Shown one piece after another: positions 5,780 to 15,442 of a DNA stretch of 64,000 bases. Below the pieces are notes generated by a model that worked only from the letters and a program-made list of their open reading frames with translations, did no database searches and was not told the DNA's origin. Location: the NCBI GenBank assembly GCA_003279935.1, contig QCGL01000005.1, positions 1 to 64,000 of the forward strand, written 5' to 3'. Within the stretch, counting starts at the first letter, position 1; every line of letters starts with the position of its first letter. This DNA comes from Prochlorococcus sp. AG-388-A04 (GTDB lineage: Bacteria; Cyanobacteriota; Cyanobacteriia; PCC-6307; Cyanobiaceae). The position numbers were made by a program, and so were the translations under genes.

Positions 5780-6745
5780 TTAAGATTCTTGGTATTTTAA
5801 TTGACCTTTTACTTCAATTTGAACCCCTTCAGGTAATTTTATGATCTTGTCCTCTATATCTTGTATCCTTAATTCAGAAATCCATTCTAGTTGTTTCAAG
5901 ATATGTAGACCCACAGAATGTTTTGCTCTTTTTGATCCATCTTCTACTTTTAAAGCTAAACCCATTCCTTCATTTACTTTACAAAAACACTGTATTCCTT
6001 CTGCTCCTCCCTTGCTTATTACATGTCCATGTGATGCTCGTATAACTTCCGTATCAAATCTGTTGTGGTCGCTTATCATTGTTGGATTAGTTGTCATCGC
6101 TCTACTTATTTGTTCTAATTCCGCATTATCTGAACTACTTAATAGTGAATATAATTTTGCCATTTCGAGTATTTTCATATAAAGAGTTGGTGCTCCACAG
6201 TCATCTCTCTCTGCATATATCTGTTCCAATGGAATTTCAAGAAGTTCTGATATTATCCTAAAGATTTCTACTTGAAGAGGATGATCTCCCTTTAAGTAAC
6301 TTTCTAAAGGCCAATTTAATTTTTTACATGTTGCAAGAAATGCTGCATGTTTGCCAGAACAATTATGTTCTAAGGGACTTGTTTTTTTTAAAGGACATTT
6401 GAGATTATGGATATCTATATTATGTTCCCACAAAATTTTAAAAGCTTCTCTTGCATGTAATTTAGATCCACTGTGAGATCCACAGGATAAGGCAATTGAC
6501 TTTGATGAAGTCTTGATTTTTGATGAAGCTCCACTACTTACAAATGGAATTGCTTGAAAAGGTTTTAAGGCAGATCTTATGAAGCTTTTATATTCTGGAT
6601 TACCAGCACACATTAATACTCTGCCTTTTTTATCACTAATTACTGCATGTACTTTATGTATCGATTCTAGTTTTGAACCTCTCATTAAAATCATTTCTAA
6701 TGGAGGATTATTTGACGTGTATAAATTTTTAAAATTAGAACTCAT
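5780..6745 (-). CDS. L-asparaginase II family protein
   Basis: The 321-residue protein fits the Asparaginase_II family (PF06089 type). Motifs include MRGSKLESIHKVHAVI, ALSCGSHSGSKLHAREA, NCSGKHAAFLATC, and a glycine-rich C-terminal region around VISKGGAEGIQC. It is predicted to hydrolyse L-asparagine to aspartate and ammonia in the cytoplasm. The start at 6745 is preferred over 6781: this ATG follows the ycf36 stop by one base, and the longer frame would only add residues inside ycf36. It is the last protein gene of a minus-strand run DUF3318-rsfS-ycf36-asparaginase. Confidence 0.8.
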   Translation of the reverse strand: MSSNFKNLYTSNNPPLEMILMRGSKLESIHKVHAVISDKKGRVLMCAGNPEYKSFIRSALKPFQAIPFVSSGASSKIKTSSKSIALSCGSHSGSKLHAREAFKILWEHNIDIHNLKCPLKKTSPLEHNCSGKHAAFLATCKKLNWPLESYLKGDHPLQVEIFRIISELLEIPLEQIYAERDDCGAPTLYMKILEMAKLYSLLSSSDNAELEQISRAMTTNPTMISDHNRFDTEVIRASHGHVISKGGAEGIQCFCKVNEGMGLALKVEDGSKRAKHSVGLHILKQLEWISELRIQDIEDKIIKLPEGVQIEVKGQLKYQES

Positions 6746-6746
6746 T

Positions 6747-7244
6747 TTAGAGATTATTGTTTTGGAAGAGTAAAATTCCAATTAAAGCAACAATAATAAT
6801 AATAGATAAAATTTGAATTAAATTTTTTAAAATTGGTTTTACTTCTAATGATGCTATTAATGATTCTTTCTCTTTTAATTTAAGTGGTTTGATCCATATT
6901 TGTCCGTCATACCAACCTGATTCTTCATATTCTACTATTTCAGAAGTTAGTCTTTTGAATATATGATTCCAACCAAGATATAACCTTATAGAGAAAAGGA
7001 ATGGTAAGGATAAACTACTAAAAAAGCTTAATAAAATATATTTTAATATAGAAGTTTCAAAATATACACTTCCTGAAGAAATTACAACAAATATAAAAAA
7101 TGTTACGATCCAAAACTTTAGTAAAATAAAGGAAAAAGATTTCTTAGATTTTGGCCAAGTAAATATTTTAGATTTTGATAATTCTATAAATTCATTTGTA
7201 GGCTGTTGGTCTTTAGGTACTGGGCAGTTAATTTGATTCATCAA
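6747..7244 (-). CDS. ycf36: Ycf36 / CGLD27-family membrane protein
   Basis: The 165-residue protein begins with the family signature NCPVPKDQQPTNEFIEL followed by FTWP. Two hydrophobic segments (about 42-62 and 67-88) and a C-terminal hydrophobic span (about 141-160) indicate an integral membrane protein. The soluble part contains the conserved LGWNHIFKRL and ESGWYDGQIWIKP. The family is conserved in cyanobacteria and plastids (DUF1230). A role in iron or photosynthetic membrane homeostasis has been proposed, but the mechanism is unknown. It lies between rsfS (6 bases away) and the asparaginase. Confidence 0.85.
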   Translation of the reverse strand: MMNQINCPVPKDQQPTNEFIELSKSKIFTWPKSKKSFSFILLKFWIVTFFIFVVISSGSVYFETSILKYILLSFFSSLSLPFLFSIRLYLGWNHIFKRLTSEIVEYEESGWYDGQIWIKPLKLKEKESLIASLEVKPILKNLIQILSIIIIVALIGILLFQNNNL

Positions 7245-7250
7245 TGTTTA

Positions 7251-7592
7251 TTATGGAAAATTGAGGTCATCTCCATTACTCCAAAATGATTCAAGGTCAT
7301 AGAACTTTCTTATTTCGGGTTGAAAAATATTTACTATTAAATCACCATAATCAAGTAGTGCCCATTTTGCTTCGTTAACTCCTTCTTTTCTAATTGGTTC
7401 AATCTTTGCTTTTTCTCTAAGTTCTAACTCGACTGAATTAGTAATTGATCTAACTTGAACATCTGATAATCCTTCAGCAATAAGTATCCATTCACTAATA
7501 TATGAAACTTTGTCAATTTTAATCAATTTTATCTCTTGAGCCTTTTTTATATCACAAGCTTTAGCTGCCATTAAAACTAACAATTTATTGTC
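7251..7592 (-). CDS. rsfS: Ribosomal silencing factor RsfS
   Basis: The 113-residue protein matches RsfS (Iojap/YbeB): AAKACDIKKAQEIKLIKID, then SYISEWILIAEGLSDVQVRSI, EAKWALLDYGDLIVNIF, and a C-terminal YDLESFW. It binds ribosomal protein uL14 and blocks subunit joining under starvation. The ATG at 7592 overlaps the DUF3318 stop by 8 bases, so translation is coupled. The longer frame starting at 7667 is rejected because it only adds residues inside the upstream gene. Confidence 0.9.
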   Translation of the reverse strand, partial: DNKLLVLMAAKACDIKKAQEIKLIKIDKVSYISEWILIAEGLSDVQVRSITNSVELELREKAKIEPIRKEGVNEAKWALLDYGDLIVNIFQPEIRKFYDLESFWSNGDDLNFP

Positions 7593-8223
7593 CATAAACG
7601 TTTTCACTTGAAACTGATTTGTCTGAACCCTCTTGTTGTGATAATTCTGACCTGGCTTTTTCTGCACTTTTTCTTAATGCTTCTAATCTATCTTCAAATA
7701 TTATTCTTTTTTTCTTTTTTCTAGTTTTATCTATTAGCTCTTTTAAAGCTCCGCCAAGGCTTTTATAAGCATTTGGGATACTATACCCAAATCTACAGGC
7801 AAGGTCTATGGCTCTTTCATCTGCAAAAATAGCATCTTGTAATCTTTTCTCAGAATTATTTTTTATGTAAAGTCTATATCCTGCAAAACCTGATAAGCCA
7901 AGAGCAAGTAATAAAAGTAATCCATCTTGTACCCATAGTTCTCCTATCGCTCCGCCAAGGCCTATTGCTAAAGCTGCCATTTCCCATCCGTCTCGTGGAA
8001 TTGCATCATTTTGAATCTTTCCTACTTCATGCCAAAACAATAAATTTCTATGATCAATTGCATAATTATCCCATTCTTCTAAATTTATTTGAATTTCAAC
8101 TTCGTCACGACCAATTTCCTCCAATGTAATCAATGGAGGATCTATGGCGGCGGCAGCTTCAATAAAAACCCAACTTTCATTCTCCGGAGGCAACAAACTT
8201 TTAAGTCTCTGAAGTTCGCTCAT
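7585..8223 (-). CDS. DUF3318 cyanobacterial membrane-associated protein
   Basis: The 212-residue protein starts MSELQRLKSLLPPENESWVFIEAAA, typical of DUF3318. It carries FWHEVGKIQ, a strongly hydrophobic stretch (about 84-117), and a lysine-rich C-terminal coiled coil (RKKKKRIIFEDRLEALRKSAEKA). The HEVGK motif and placement resemble membrane metalloprotease-like cyanobacterial proteins, but no activity is established. It heads the run leading into rsfS, and its promoter lies in the gap shared with divergent carB. Confidence 0.75.
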   Translation of the reverse strand: MSELQRLKSLLPPENESWVFIEAAAAIDPPLITLEEIGRDEVEIQINLEEWDNYAIDHRNLLFWHEVGKIQNDAIPRDGWEMAALAIGLGGAIGELWVQDGLLLLLALGLSGFAGYRLYIKNNSEKRLQDAIFADERAIDLACRFGYSIPNAYKSLGGALKELIDKTRKKKKRIIFEDRLEALRKSAEKARSELSQQEGSDKSVSSENVYGQ

Positions 8224-8331
8224 AAATTATGTTTTATTATCAATACTATAGAAACAAATGTTGCTTTTCAAGTAACTTGATTAACAACTGATGATTTGTA
8301 AGTAGCATTAAATAAATGATTTTTTCTAATT

Positions 8332-11300
8332 ATGCCTCAAAGAGGTGATCTTAAAAGAATCCTGATTCTTGGTTCAGGTCCAATTGTTATAGGTCAAGCA
8401 TGTGAATTTGATTATTCTGGTACTCAAGCTTGTAAAGCTTTAAGAAAAGCTGGATATGAAATTATTTTAATTAATTCTAATCCAGCTTCAATAATGACTG
8501 ATCCTGAAATCGCTAATAAAACCTATATTGAACCTTTGACTCCAGAAATAGTTTCTCAAATAATTTTAAAGGAAAAACCTGATGCTATTCTTCCTACAAT
8601 GGGTGGTCAGACTGCCTTAAATCTGGCTGTAAAACTTTCTGAATCTGATTTTTTGATAAATAATAATGTTGAATTAATAGGCGCTGATTTAAAAGCTATT
8701 AACAAGGCTGAAGATAGAAAACTTTTTAAAGAAGCGATGGAAAATATAAATGTAAATGTATGTCCTTCAGGGATCGCTTCTGATTTATTCGAAGCAAGAG
8801 AAGTATCTAAGCAAATAAATTCATACCCTTTAATCATAAGACCAGCTTTTACTTTAGGTGGAGTTGGAGGGGGAATAGCATACAATCTTGAAGAATTTAA
8901 TGATCTTTGTAAATCTGGTTTAGATGAAAGCCCTAGTAATCAAATTTTAATTGAAAAATCTTTAATAGGTTGGAAAGAGTTTGAATTAGAAGTTATGAGA
9001 GATACAGCTGATAATGTTGTTATAATATGCAGCATTGAAAATTTAGACCCAATGGGTGTTCACACTGGTGACTCAATTACAGTGGCTCCTGCTCAAACAT
9101 TAACTGACAAAGAATACCAAAGACTTAGAGATTTATCGTTAAAAATAATAAGAGAGGTAGGTGTTGAAACAGGAGGAAGTAATATACAATTCGCTGTAAA
9201 TCCAAAAAATGGTGATGTAATAGTTATCGAGATGAACCCAAGGGTAAGTAGATCTTCTGCATTAGCCAGTAAAGCTACAGGTTTTCCTATAGCTAAGATT
9301 GCGGCGTTGTTATCTGTGGGGTACACACTTGATGAAATTATTAATGATATTACTAAAAAAACTCCTGCATGCTTTGAACCCTCAATTGATTACGTTGTAA
9401 CAAAGGTACCAAGATTTGCTTTTGAAAAGTTTAAAGGTTCTTCAAATATTTTAAATACATCAATGAAATCTGTTGGAGAATCAATGGCAATTGGCCGATC
9501 CTTTGAAGAATCTTTTCAAAAAGCTCTGAGATCTTTAGAAATTGGTATTTTCGGTTGGGAATGTGATTCTATTGAAGATTTTAATAATGATAATGATTTA
9601 AGGAATAATTTACGAAACCCAACTGCTGAAAGGATATTAATAGTAAAAAAAGCAATGGAATCTGGTAAAACTAATTCTTATATTAATGAAATAACGAATA
9701 TAGATTTGTGGTTTATTGAGAAGTTACGAAATATTTTTAATTTTCAGAATGAATTTTTAAAAGATAATGAACTTACTCGAATTGATAGAGATTTAATGTT
9801 AAGTGCAAAGCAATTGGGCTTTTCAGATCAACAGATTGCAAAATTGACTAACTCTGAATTTTTTGAAGTAAGAAATTATCGAAAAAAATTGAAAGTTTTA
9901 CCACTTTACAAAACTGTGGATACTTGTTCAGCTGAGTTTTCATCTGAAACTCCTTACCATTATTCAAGCTATGAAGAAGCTTTTTTAGATAATAATTTAA
10001 ATATAAATGACAATGAAATTACTGCCGATAACGGTAAGTATTTAAAAAAAATTATGATATTGGGAGGTGGACCTAATAGAATTGGTCAAGGTATTGAATT
10101 TGATTACTGTTGCTGTCATGCCTCGTATCAAGCTTCAAGTAATGGTTATCAAACGATAATGGTTAATAGTAATCCTGAAACTGTTTCAACTGATTATGAT
10201 ACAAGCGATATATTATATTTTGAGCCTGTTACTTTGGAAGATGTTCTCAATATAATTGAGGCTGAAAATCCATATGGATTGATAGTTCAATTTGGAGGAC
10301 AAACACCTCTTAAGTTGTCTTTGCCTTTATCTAATTGGTTGGAGTCTGAGGAAGGTATTAAATGTAAATCAAAAATTCTTGGAACATCTCCCCATTCAAT
10401 CGACGTAGCAGAAGATAGAGAAGAATTCACAAAGATTCTAGAAGAATTAAATATAAGACAACCGCTCAATGGAATAGCGCGTAATGAAGACGAGGCAATA
10501 TTAGTTGCAAATAATATAGGATTCCCTCTAGTCGTAAGGCCCTCTTATGTTTTAGGTGGAAGGGCTATGGAAATAGTTAAAGATAAAAATGATTTATCTC
10601 GATATATAAAAGAGGCAGTTAAGGTTTCTCCAGATCATCCGATTCTTTTAGATCAATATTTAAGTAATGCTATAGAAATTGATGTTGATGCGTTATGTGA
10701 CAAAACCGGTTCGGTTGTTATAGCAGGTCTTATGGAGCATGTAGAACCTGCTGGAATCCATTCTGGTGATTCTGCATGTTGCCTACCTTCTATTTCTTTA
10801 TCCCAACAAACATTAGATACTGTTAAAAAGTGGACAAAATTAATTGCAAATAGATTAAATGTTGTTGGCTTAATTAATTTGCAATTTGCAATTAGAAATA
10901 ATAGTAATGAAGAAAATCAATTATTTATTCTTGAGGCTAATCCACGAGCATCAAGAACTATACCTTTTGTTTCCAAAGCTATTGGAAAACCTGTTGCGAA
11001 ACTAGCAACTCAATTAATGCAAGGATCCTCTTTAAAAGATATAAATTTTACTAAAGAACTAATACCTAAATATCAAGCGGTTAAGGAAGCTGTTTTACCT
11101 TTCAAAAGGTTTCCTGGCTCTGATGCTTTACTTGGCCCTGAGATGCGTTCTACAGGTGAAGTAATGGGATTGGCAGATAACTTTGGCCTGGCTTATGCAA
11201 AATCTGAATTGGCGGCTGGAAATGGTGTCCCTTCTGAGGGTGTTGCTTTTTTATCAACTAATGATTTAGATAAAGAGAAATTAGAGTTCATAGCAAGAGA

Positions 11301-11631
11301 ACTTATAGTTTTAGGTTTTAAATTAGTCGCGACTAAGGGTACTGCTAAATATTTATTTAATCTAGGAATTGAAGTTGATGAAGTTTTAAAGGTTCATGAA
11401 GGAAGACCTAATATTGAAGATTCAATTCGTTCTGGTCTTATCCAATTAGTTATTAATACGCCAGTTGGATCACAGGCTCTCCATGATGATGCTTATCTCA
11501 GAAGAGCATCCTTAGAATATAATATTCCTACTTTTACTACTATTCCTGGGGCAAAAGCAGCTTTGCAGGCAATTAAATCATTACGGTTAAATAAGATTGA
11601 TACCTTATCACTTCAGGAAATTCATTACTAA
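8332..11631 (+). CDS. carB: Carbamoyl-phosphate synthase large subunit
   Basis: The 1099-residue protein makes carbamoyl phosphate from bicarbonate, glutamine-derived ammonia and two ATP, for arginine and pyrimidine synthesis. The two homologous ATP-grasp halves are clear: [20 protein letters not shown] near residue 14 and [17 protein letters not shown] near residue 580, each with its own IRPAF/VRPSY and [13 protein letters not shown] motifs. The C-terminal 150 residues form the MGS-type allosteric domain ([11 protein letters not shown]). Length is slightly above the E. coli enzyme. ATG 8332 precedes the conserved [13 protein letters not shown] start. carA is not in this window. Confidence 0.97.
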   Translation: MPQRGDLKRILILGSGPIVIGQACEFDYSGTQACKALRKAGYEIILINSNPASIMTDPEIANKTYIEPLTPEIVSQIILKEKPDAILPTMGGQTALNLAVKLSESDFLINNNVELIGADLKAINKAEDRKLFKEAMENINVNVCPSGIASDLFEAREVSKQINSYPLIIRPAFTLGGVGGGIAYNLEEFNDLCKSGLDESPSNQILIEKSLIGWKEFELEVMRDTADNVVIICSIENLDPMGVHTGDSITVAPAQTLTDKEYQRLRDLSLKIIREVGVETGGSNIQFAVNPKNGDVIVIEMNPRVSRSSALASKATGFPIAKIAALLSVGYTLDEIINDITKKTPACFEPSIDYVVTKVPRFAFEKFKGSSNILNTSMKSVGESMAIGRSFEESFQKALRSLEIGIFGWECDSIEDFNNDNDLRNNLRNPTAERILIVKKAMESGKTNSYINEITNIDLWFIEKLRNIFNFQNEFLKDNELTRIDRDLMLSAKQLGFSDQQIAKLTNSEFFEVRNYRKKLKVLPLYKTVDTCSAEFSSETPYHYSSYEEAFLDNNLNINDNEITADNGKYLKKIMILGGGPNRIGQGIEFDYCCCHASYQASSNGYQTIMVNSNPETVSTDYDTSDILYFEPVTLEDVLNIIEAENPYGLIVQFGGQTPLKLSLPLSNWLESEEGIKCKSKILGTSPHSIDVAEDREEFTKILEELNIRQPLNGIARNEDEAILVANNIGFPLVVRPSYVLGGRAMEIVKDKNDLSRYIKEAVKVSPDHPILLDQYLSNAIEIDVDALCDKTGSVVIAGLMEHVEPAGIHSGDSACCLPSISLSQQTLDTVKKWTKLIANRLNVVGLINLQFAIRNNSNEENQLFILEANPRASRTIPFVSKAIGKPVAKLATQLMQGSSLKDINFTKELIPKYQAVKEAVLPFKRFPGSDALLGPEMRSTGEVMGLADNFGLAYAKSELAAGNGVPSEGVAFLSTNDLDKEKLEFIARELIVLGFKLVATKGTAKYLFNLGIEVDEVLKVHEGRPNIEDSIRSGLIQLVINTPVGSQALHDDAYLRRASLEYNIPTFTTIPGAKAALQAIKSLRLNKIDTLSLQEIHY

Positions 11632-11637
11632 TAGAAT

Positions 11638-11856
11638 CTATTCATAATTTTTAAGTCTCTCTCTTAATTGGTTTGTTAGGGAGTTTCTACCAATGGATAA
11701 CAATTTAAATGTGTCTTCATGAATTTTTAGCTGAGTTTCAGCTATTTGTAATCCTTTAATTAGTTCTTTTGTTTCATTCGTTAAATCATTAATATTATAT
11801 TCCCCCCCCTCAAAAGTTAGGACTGGATTTTTATTTTCAATGTTTTTTTCAATCAT
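11638..11856 (-). CDS. Small conserved cyanobacterial protein (DUF6447-like)
   Basis: The 72-residue protein contains PVLTFEGGEYNINDL followed by a helical region (ETKELIKGLQIAETQLKIHEDTFKLL) and RNSLTNQLRERLKNYE. This pattern is a short conserved cyanobacterial family that I recall as DUF6447; its function is unknown. The ATG at 11856 is preferred over a TTG at 11889 that overlaps the ABC exporter stop. It follows the exporter by about 30 bases and is probably co-transcribed. Its 3' end is 6 bases from carB's. Confidence 0.65.
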   Translation of the reverse strand: MIEKNIENKNPVLTFEGGEYNINDLTNETKELIKGLQIAETQLKIHEDTFKLLSIGRNSLTNQLRERLKNYE

Positions 11857-11885
11857 GATTTTATCTTTTATTAAATTAAATACAA

Positions 11886-13592
11886 TCAATTAACCTTTAT
11901 CAACTGTTTTTCACATAATTCTTTATAAATTCCATCTTTATTGAACAAATCTATATGTTTACCACTGTCTACAATTTTACCTTTATCAAAAACAACAATT
12001 TTATCTGCACCCTGGGTAGTGGATAATCTATGAGCCACAATTATAACTGTCCTGTTATTCATTGCTTGATTTAGCCCTTTTTGAACTTCTGCTTCTGAAT
12101 CTGAATCTAATGCACTAGTAGCTTCATCTAGTAAAAGTATTGATGGGTTACCTAATATTGCACGAGCTATTGCTAATCTTTGAATCTGACCTCCTGAAAA
12201 GTTAGATCCTCTTTCGGTAATATTTGTTTGGTATTTACCAGGGAGTTTAAGAATAAATTCATGAGCATTTGCAATCTTGGCAGACTTAATTACATCCTCT
12301 TCACTAAAGTTCCTTCCCATTTTTATTACATCAATTATTCTTCCAGAGAATAAAAAAGGTTGTTGTTGAACTAAAGCAATATTTGATCTTATATCTATTG
12401 AGCTTATACAGCTTATGTTTTTGTCATCAATATATATATCCCCTATCTTAGGGCTTATGAATTTTAATATTAAAGACATCATTGTGCTTTTCCCAGCTCC
12501 TGATGATCCTACAAATGCAATTACCTGTCCTTTTGAAATTTTTAAAGTGATATCCTTTAAAACTTCATTATTCTTTTTATATTCAAAACTAACATGATTG
12601 AACTCTATCTTCCCATTTATTTTTGATATTTTTTCTAAATTCCGATCATCTTGTTCAATGGGTTGTATATTTATTTTTTTTAATCTTTTTAATGAAGCCT
12701 CTGCTTGCTTATACTCATTAAAGTTTGTACTGATGTGACTAATTGGGTCTATAAGCATTAATATTGCAGCAAAAAAACTGCTAAATTCTTCGCTATTTAA
12801 AAGACCTAGGTTAATTCTTAATGCTCCTATACCTAATATTGCCAATATTCCAAAAGCTTCAATAAAACCTACTATTGGATGTTGAATAGCAAGTAATTTA
12901 AGTGTCTTATATTTTGCTTGTTTATTACTTCTCAATCTTGTATTGAATCTACCTTTAATCCAATTTTCTGCCGCAAATGATCTTATTGTTGAAATTCCGT
13001 TTATAGATTCTCCTATTAAACCAGCTAAATCACTAGTTGATTCTTGGCTTTTTTCAGATGCTAGTAAAACTCTTTTCCCAAAGTTATTTACTGATAAAAC
13101 AATTATTGGAGCTAAAATGAATGTTGATATCGTCAACGACCAGTCTAAATAAAACATATAGATAATTACTGCTAATAATTGCAGCACGCATGGTAATGTA
13201 TCTTGAAATGTTTTATAAATTACTTCACTGACTCTGTCCGAATCCTCGGTAAGCCTATAAGTAATATCTCCTGCAGAAATATTGTTGATAAAATTCATTT
13301 TTATTTTGTGAATTTTACTAAATAAATTTTGTCTCATTACTTCACTTATTTCTAATGAAGGCTTGGCTATGTAAACATCTTGACCATATTGAGCAGTTTT
13401 TTGGATTAAAAATACAACAAGAGAATTTATTATAATATTAGTTACAGTTGATATTTCTCCAGATCCAATAGCGGGTATTAATTTTCCAGCTAAAAAAGCT
13501 ATTATTGGCCAACATGCTACATAAATTATCATGCATATAAAACCTTTTATAAATCTATTAATATATGGAGTGATTGGTGGAATTAATTGCAA
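11886..13592 (-). CDS. ABC-type multidrug/lipid exporter, fused permease and ATPase
   Basis: The 568-residue protein is an MsbA-type half-transporter. The N-terminal ~310 residues hold six hydrophobic spans. The ATPase domain has Walker A GSSGAGKST near 362, Q-loop VQQQPFLFSG, signature NFSGGQIQRLAIARA near 463, Walker B ILLLDEATSALD near 490 and the switch histidine in IVAHRLST. It works as a homodimer or a heterodimer with an unlinked half. The substrate (lipid, glycolipid or drug) cannot be told. All catalytic residues are present. Confidence 0.9.
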   Translation of the reverse strand: MQLIPPITPYINRFIKGFICMIIYVACWPIIAFLAGKLIPAIGSGEISTVTNIIINSLVVFLIQKTAQYGQDVYIAKPSLEISEVMRQNLFSKIHKIKMNFINNISAGDITYRLTEDSDRVSEVIYKTFQDTLPCVLQLLAVIIYMFYLDWSLTISTFILAPIIVLSVNNFGKRVLLASEKSQESTSDLAGLIGESINGISTIRSFAAENWIKGRFNTRLRSNKQAKYKTLKLLAIQHPIVGFIEAFGILAILGIGALRINLGLLNSEEFSSFFAAILMLIDPISHISTNFNEYKQAEASLKRLKKINIQPIEQDDRNLEKISKINGKIEFNHVSFEYKKNNEVLKDITLKISKGQVIAFVGSSGAGKSTMMSLILKFISPKIGDIYIDDKNISCISSIDIRSNIALVQQQPFLFSGRIIDVIKMGRNFSEEDVIKSAKIANAHEFILKLPGKYQTNITERGSNFSGGQIQRLAIARAILGNPSILLLDEATSALDSDSEAEVQKGLNQAMNNRTVIIVAHRLSTTQGADKIVVFDKGKIVDSGKHIDLFNKDGIYKELCEKQLIKVN

Positions 13593-13647
13593 AATATTAT
13601 TTTGAATACTTCTTTTACTTTATCAATAGCTATGGATTTATAGAACA

Positions 13648-13824
13648 ATGAAATTAAATCAATTTTTAAAATGGCATAACGTTGTTTCTTCTGGAGGCGA
13701 AGCAAAAATTCTTATAAATTCTGGTCAAATAAAAGTTAATGGAGAAATAGAAAAAAAAAGAGGAAGAAAATTAGTTAAAGGAGATAAAGTTATGTTTCTA
13801 AAAAGTGAATTAATTTTTGAATGA
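13648..13824 (+). CDS. S4-domain RNA-binding protein
   Basis: The ATG at 13648 encodes 58 residues comprising just an S4 domain: LNQFLKWHNVVSSGGEAKIL, then SGQIKVNGEIEKKRGRKLVKGD and a final strand. This matches the YaaA/YbcJ family of free-standing S4 proteins associated with ribosome or tRNA handling. It lies between the divergent ABC exporter and tpiA, 51 bases before tpiA, and may share its transcript. Confidence 0.85.
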   Translation: MKLNQFLKWHNVVSSGGEAKILINSGQIKVNGEIEKKRGRKLVKGDKVMFLKSELIFE

Positions 13825-13875
13825 TTAGCCTAAAAACTTAGTCTATATTAGTATATTTTTCTTAGACAATATATT

Positions 13876-14601
13876 TTGAGAAAATCTGTAATCGCTGGTA
13901 ATTGGAAAATGCACATGACTTGTGCTGATACAAAAAAATATTTGGAAGACTTTCTTCCTCTTATTGAAGAAATTCCTAATGACAGAAAAATAGTAATTGC
14001 TCCTCCCTTTACAGCTATTTCTACTTTTTCAAATTATACAAACTTTGATTATTTAGATATTGCAAGTCAAAATATCCATTGGGAAGATAAAGGTGCTTTT
14101 ACTGCAGAAATCTCCCCCAATATGCTTATTGAACACAAAGTAAAATATGCAATTGTTGGGCATAGTGAACCTCGGAAATATTTTAGTGAAAGTGATGAAC
14201 AAATTAATAAAAGAGCTGTATTTGCTCAATCAAGTGGACTAACTCCAATAGTTTGTGTTGGAGAAACTCTTGAGCAAAGAGAAAGAGGTGAAGCAGATAG
14301 GGTCATCACCAGACAAGTTGAGCAGGGCTTGGAAAATACTGATCCATCTAATCTTATAATTGCTTATGAACCAATATGGGCTATTGGTACAGGTAAAACT
14401 TGTGAAGCAAGTGACGCAAACAAGATATGTGCTTTGATAAGGAAGTTGATTGGTTTCAGTGACGTAATCATCCAATATGGAGGTTCTGTTAAACCTAATA
14501 ATATTGATGAGATAATGTCAATGAGTGATATTGATGGTGTCTTGGTAGGTGGTTCTTCTTTAGATCCTATAAGTTTTTCAAGAATTGCAAATTTCGAATA
14601 A
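13876..14601 (+). CDS. tpiA: Triosephosphate isomerase
   Basis: The 241-residue enzyme interconverts dihydroxyacetone phosphate and glyceraldehyde 3-phosphate in the Calvin cycle and glycolysis. Catalytic residues are present: N9 and K11 in GNWKM, H96 in [10 protein letters not shown], and E165 in [11 protein letters not shown]. The phosphate-binding GGSVKP and GVLVGGSSL motifs follow. The usual GHSERR is GHSEPR here. The start is TTG at 13876; the conserved N-terminus begins at once ([11 protein letters not shown]). Its 3' end overlaps folP by 17 bases. Confidence 0.96.
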   Translation: MRKSVIAGNWKMHMTCADTKKYLEDFLPLIEEIPNDRKIVIAPPFTAISTFSNYTNFDYLDIASQNIHWEDKGAFTAEISPNMLIEHKVKYAIVGHSEPRKYFSESDEQINKRAVFAQSSGLTPIVCVGETLEQRERGEADRVITRQVEQGLENTDPSNLIIAYEPIWAIGTGKTCEASDANKICALIRKLIGFSDVIIQYGGSVKPNNIDEIMSMSDIDGVLVGGSSLDPISFSRIANFE

Positions 14602-15427
14602 TAATTACCCTTGGCCTGATGATTGGGGAAGGAAAACCTCAATAATGGGGATTATTAATTTAACTCCTGATTCATTCAGTGATGGAGGTGATTTTTGTTC
14701 GATAGAAAAAGTTTTAAATCAAGTTAATTATTTTGTTTCCAATGGGGTTGATGTAATTGATCTTGGTGCTCAAAGTACTAGACCCGGAGCGATAGAAATC
14801 GGAGCGAAAAATGAATCGAAAAGATTGATACCATATTTAAAAAAAATTAGAAGTGAATATCCCAATGTTCTTATTTCTATTGATACTTTTAATTCTGAGG
14901 TTGCTTATGAAGCTCTCTCAAATGGTGCTAATTGGATTAATGATATTACTGGAGGCAGAAGGGATGAGGAGATTTTAGATGTTGTCTCAGAGTTTAATTG
15001 TCCTTTCGTAATTACTCATAGTCGCGGTGACAGCATAAACATGAATAATTTGACAAATTATGATGATTTTTTAGTTGATATTATTCATTCTCTTGAATGT
15101 TTGACAAAAAAAGCTATTAACAAAAAAGTAAGTAAGGAAAAAATAATTTGGGATCCAGGTATTGGATTTTCAAAGGATACTAAACAGAACATAGAAATTC
15201 TAAGAAACTTGCCTCTCTTTAAAAAATTTGAATTTCCACTCTTAATTGGGGCCTCAAGAAAAAGATTTATTGGAGAAATCTTAAATCAACCTAATCCCAA
15301 AGAAAGAGATATAGGAACACTGGCTATTAGTTGTGTTTGTTCTCAACAAAATATTCACTTAGTGAGAGTTCATAATGTAAAAATAAATTATCAGGTTTTA
15401 AAAGTCGCAGATCACATTTTTAGATAA
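14585..15427 (+). CDS. folP: Dihydropteroate synthase
   Basis: The 280-residue protein joins p-aminobenzoate to 6-hydroxymethyl-dihydropterin diphosphate in folate synthesis. The motifs are [55 protein letters not shown] and [11 protein letters not shown] in the expected order of a TIM barrel. The start is TTG 14585 inside the end of tpiA, giving a 17-base overlap and probable translational coupling. No later start would keep the [15 protein letters not shown]-terminus. Confidence 0.93.
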   Translation: MQISNNNYPWPDDWGRKTSIMGIINLTPDSFSDGGDFCSIEKVLNQVNYFVSNGVDVIDLGAQSTRPGAIEIGAKNESKRLIPYLKKIRSEYPNVLISIDTFNSEVAYEALSNGANWINDITGGRRDEEILDVVSEFNCPFVITHSRGDSINMNNLTNYDDFLVDIIHSLECLTKKAINKKVSKEKIIWDPGIGFSKDTKQNIEILRNLPLFKKFEFPLLIGASRKRFIGEILNQPNPKERDIGTLAISCVCSQQNIHLVRVHNVKINYQVLKVADHIFR

Positions 15428-15442
15428 AGAAATTAATTTTTA

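Noticed and set aside
14239..14642. Two minus-strand frames opposite tpiA and folP
   Set aside because: They are antisense shadows of two well-supported enzymes and contain no recognisable domain.
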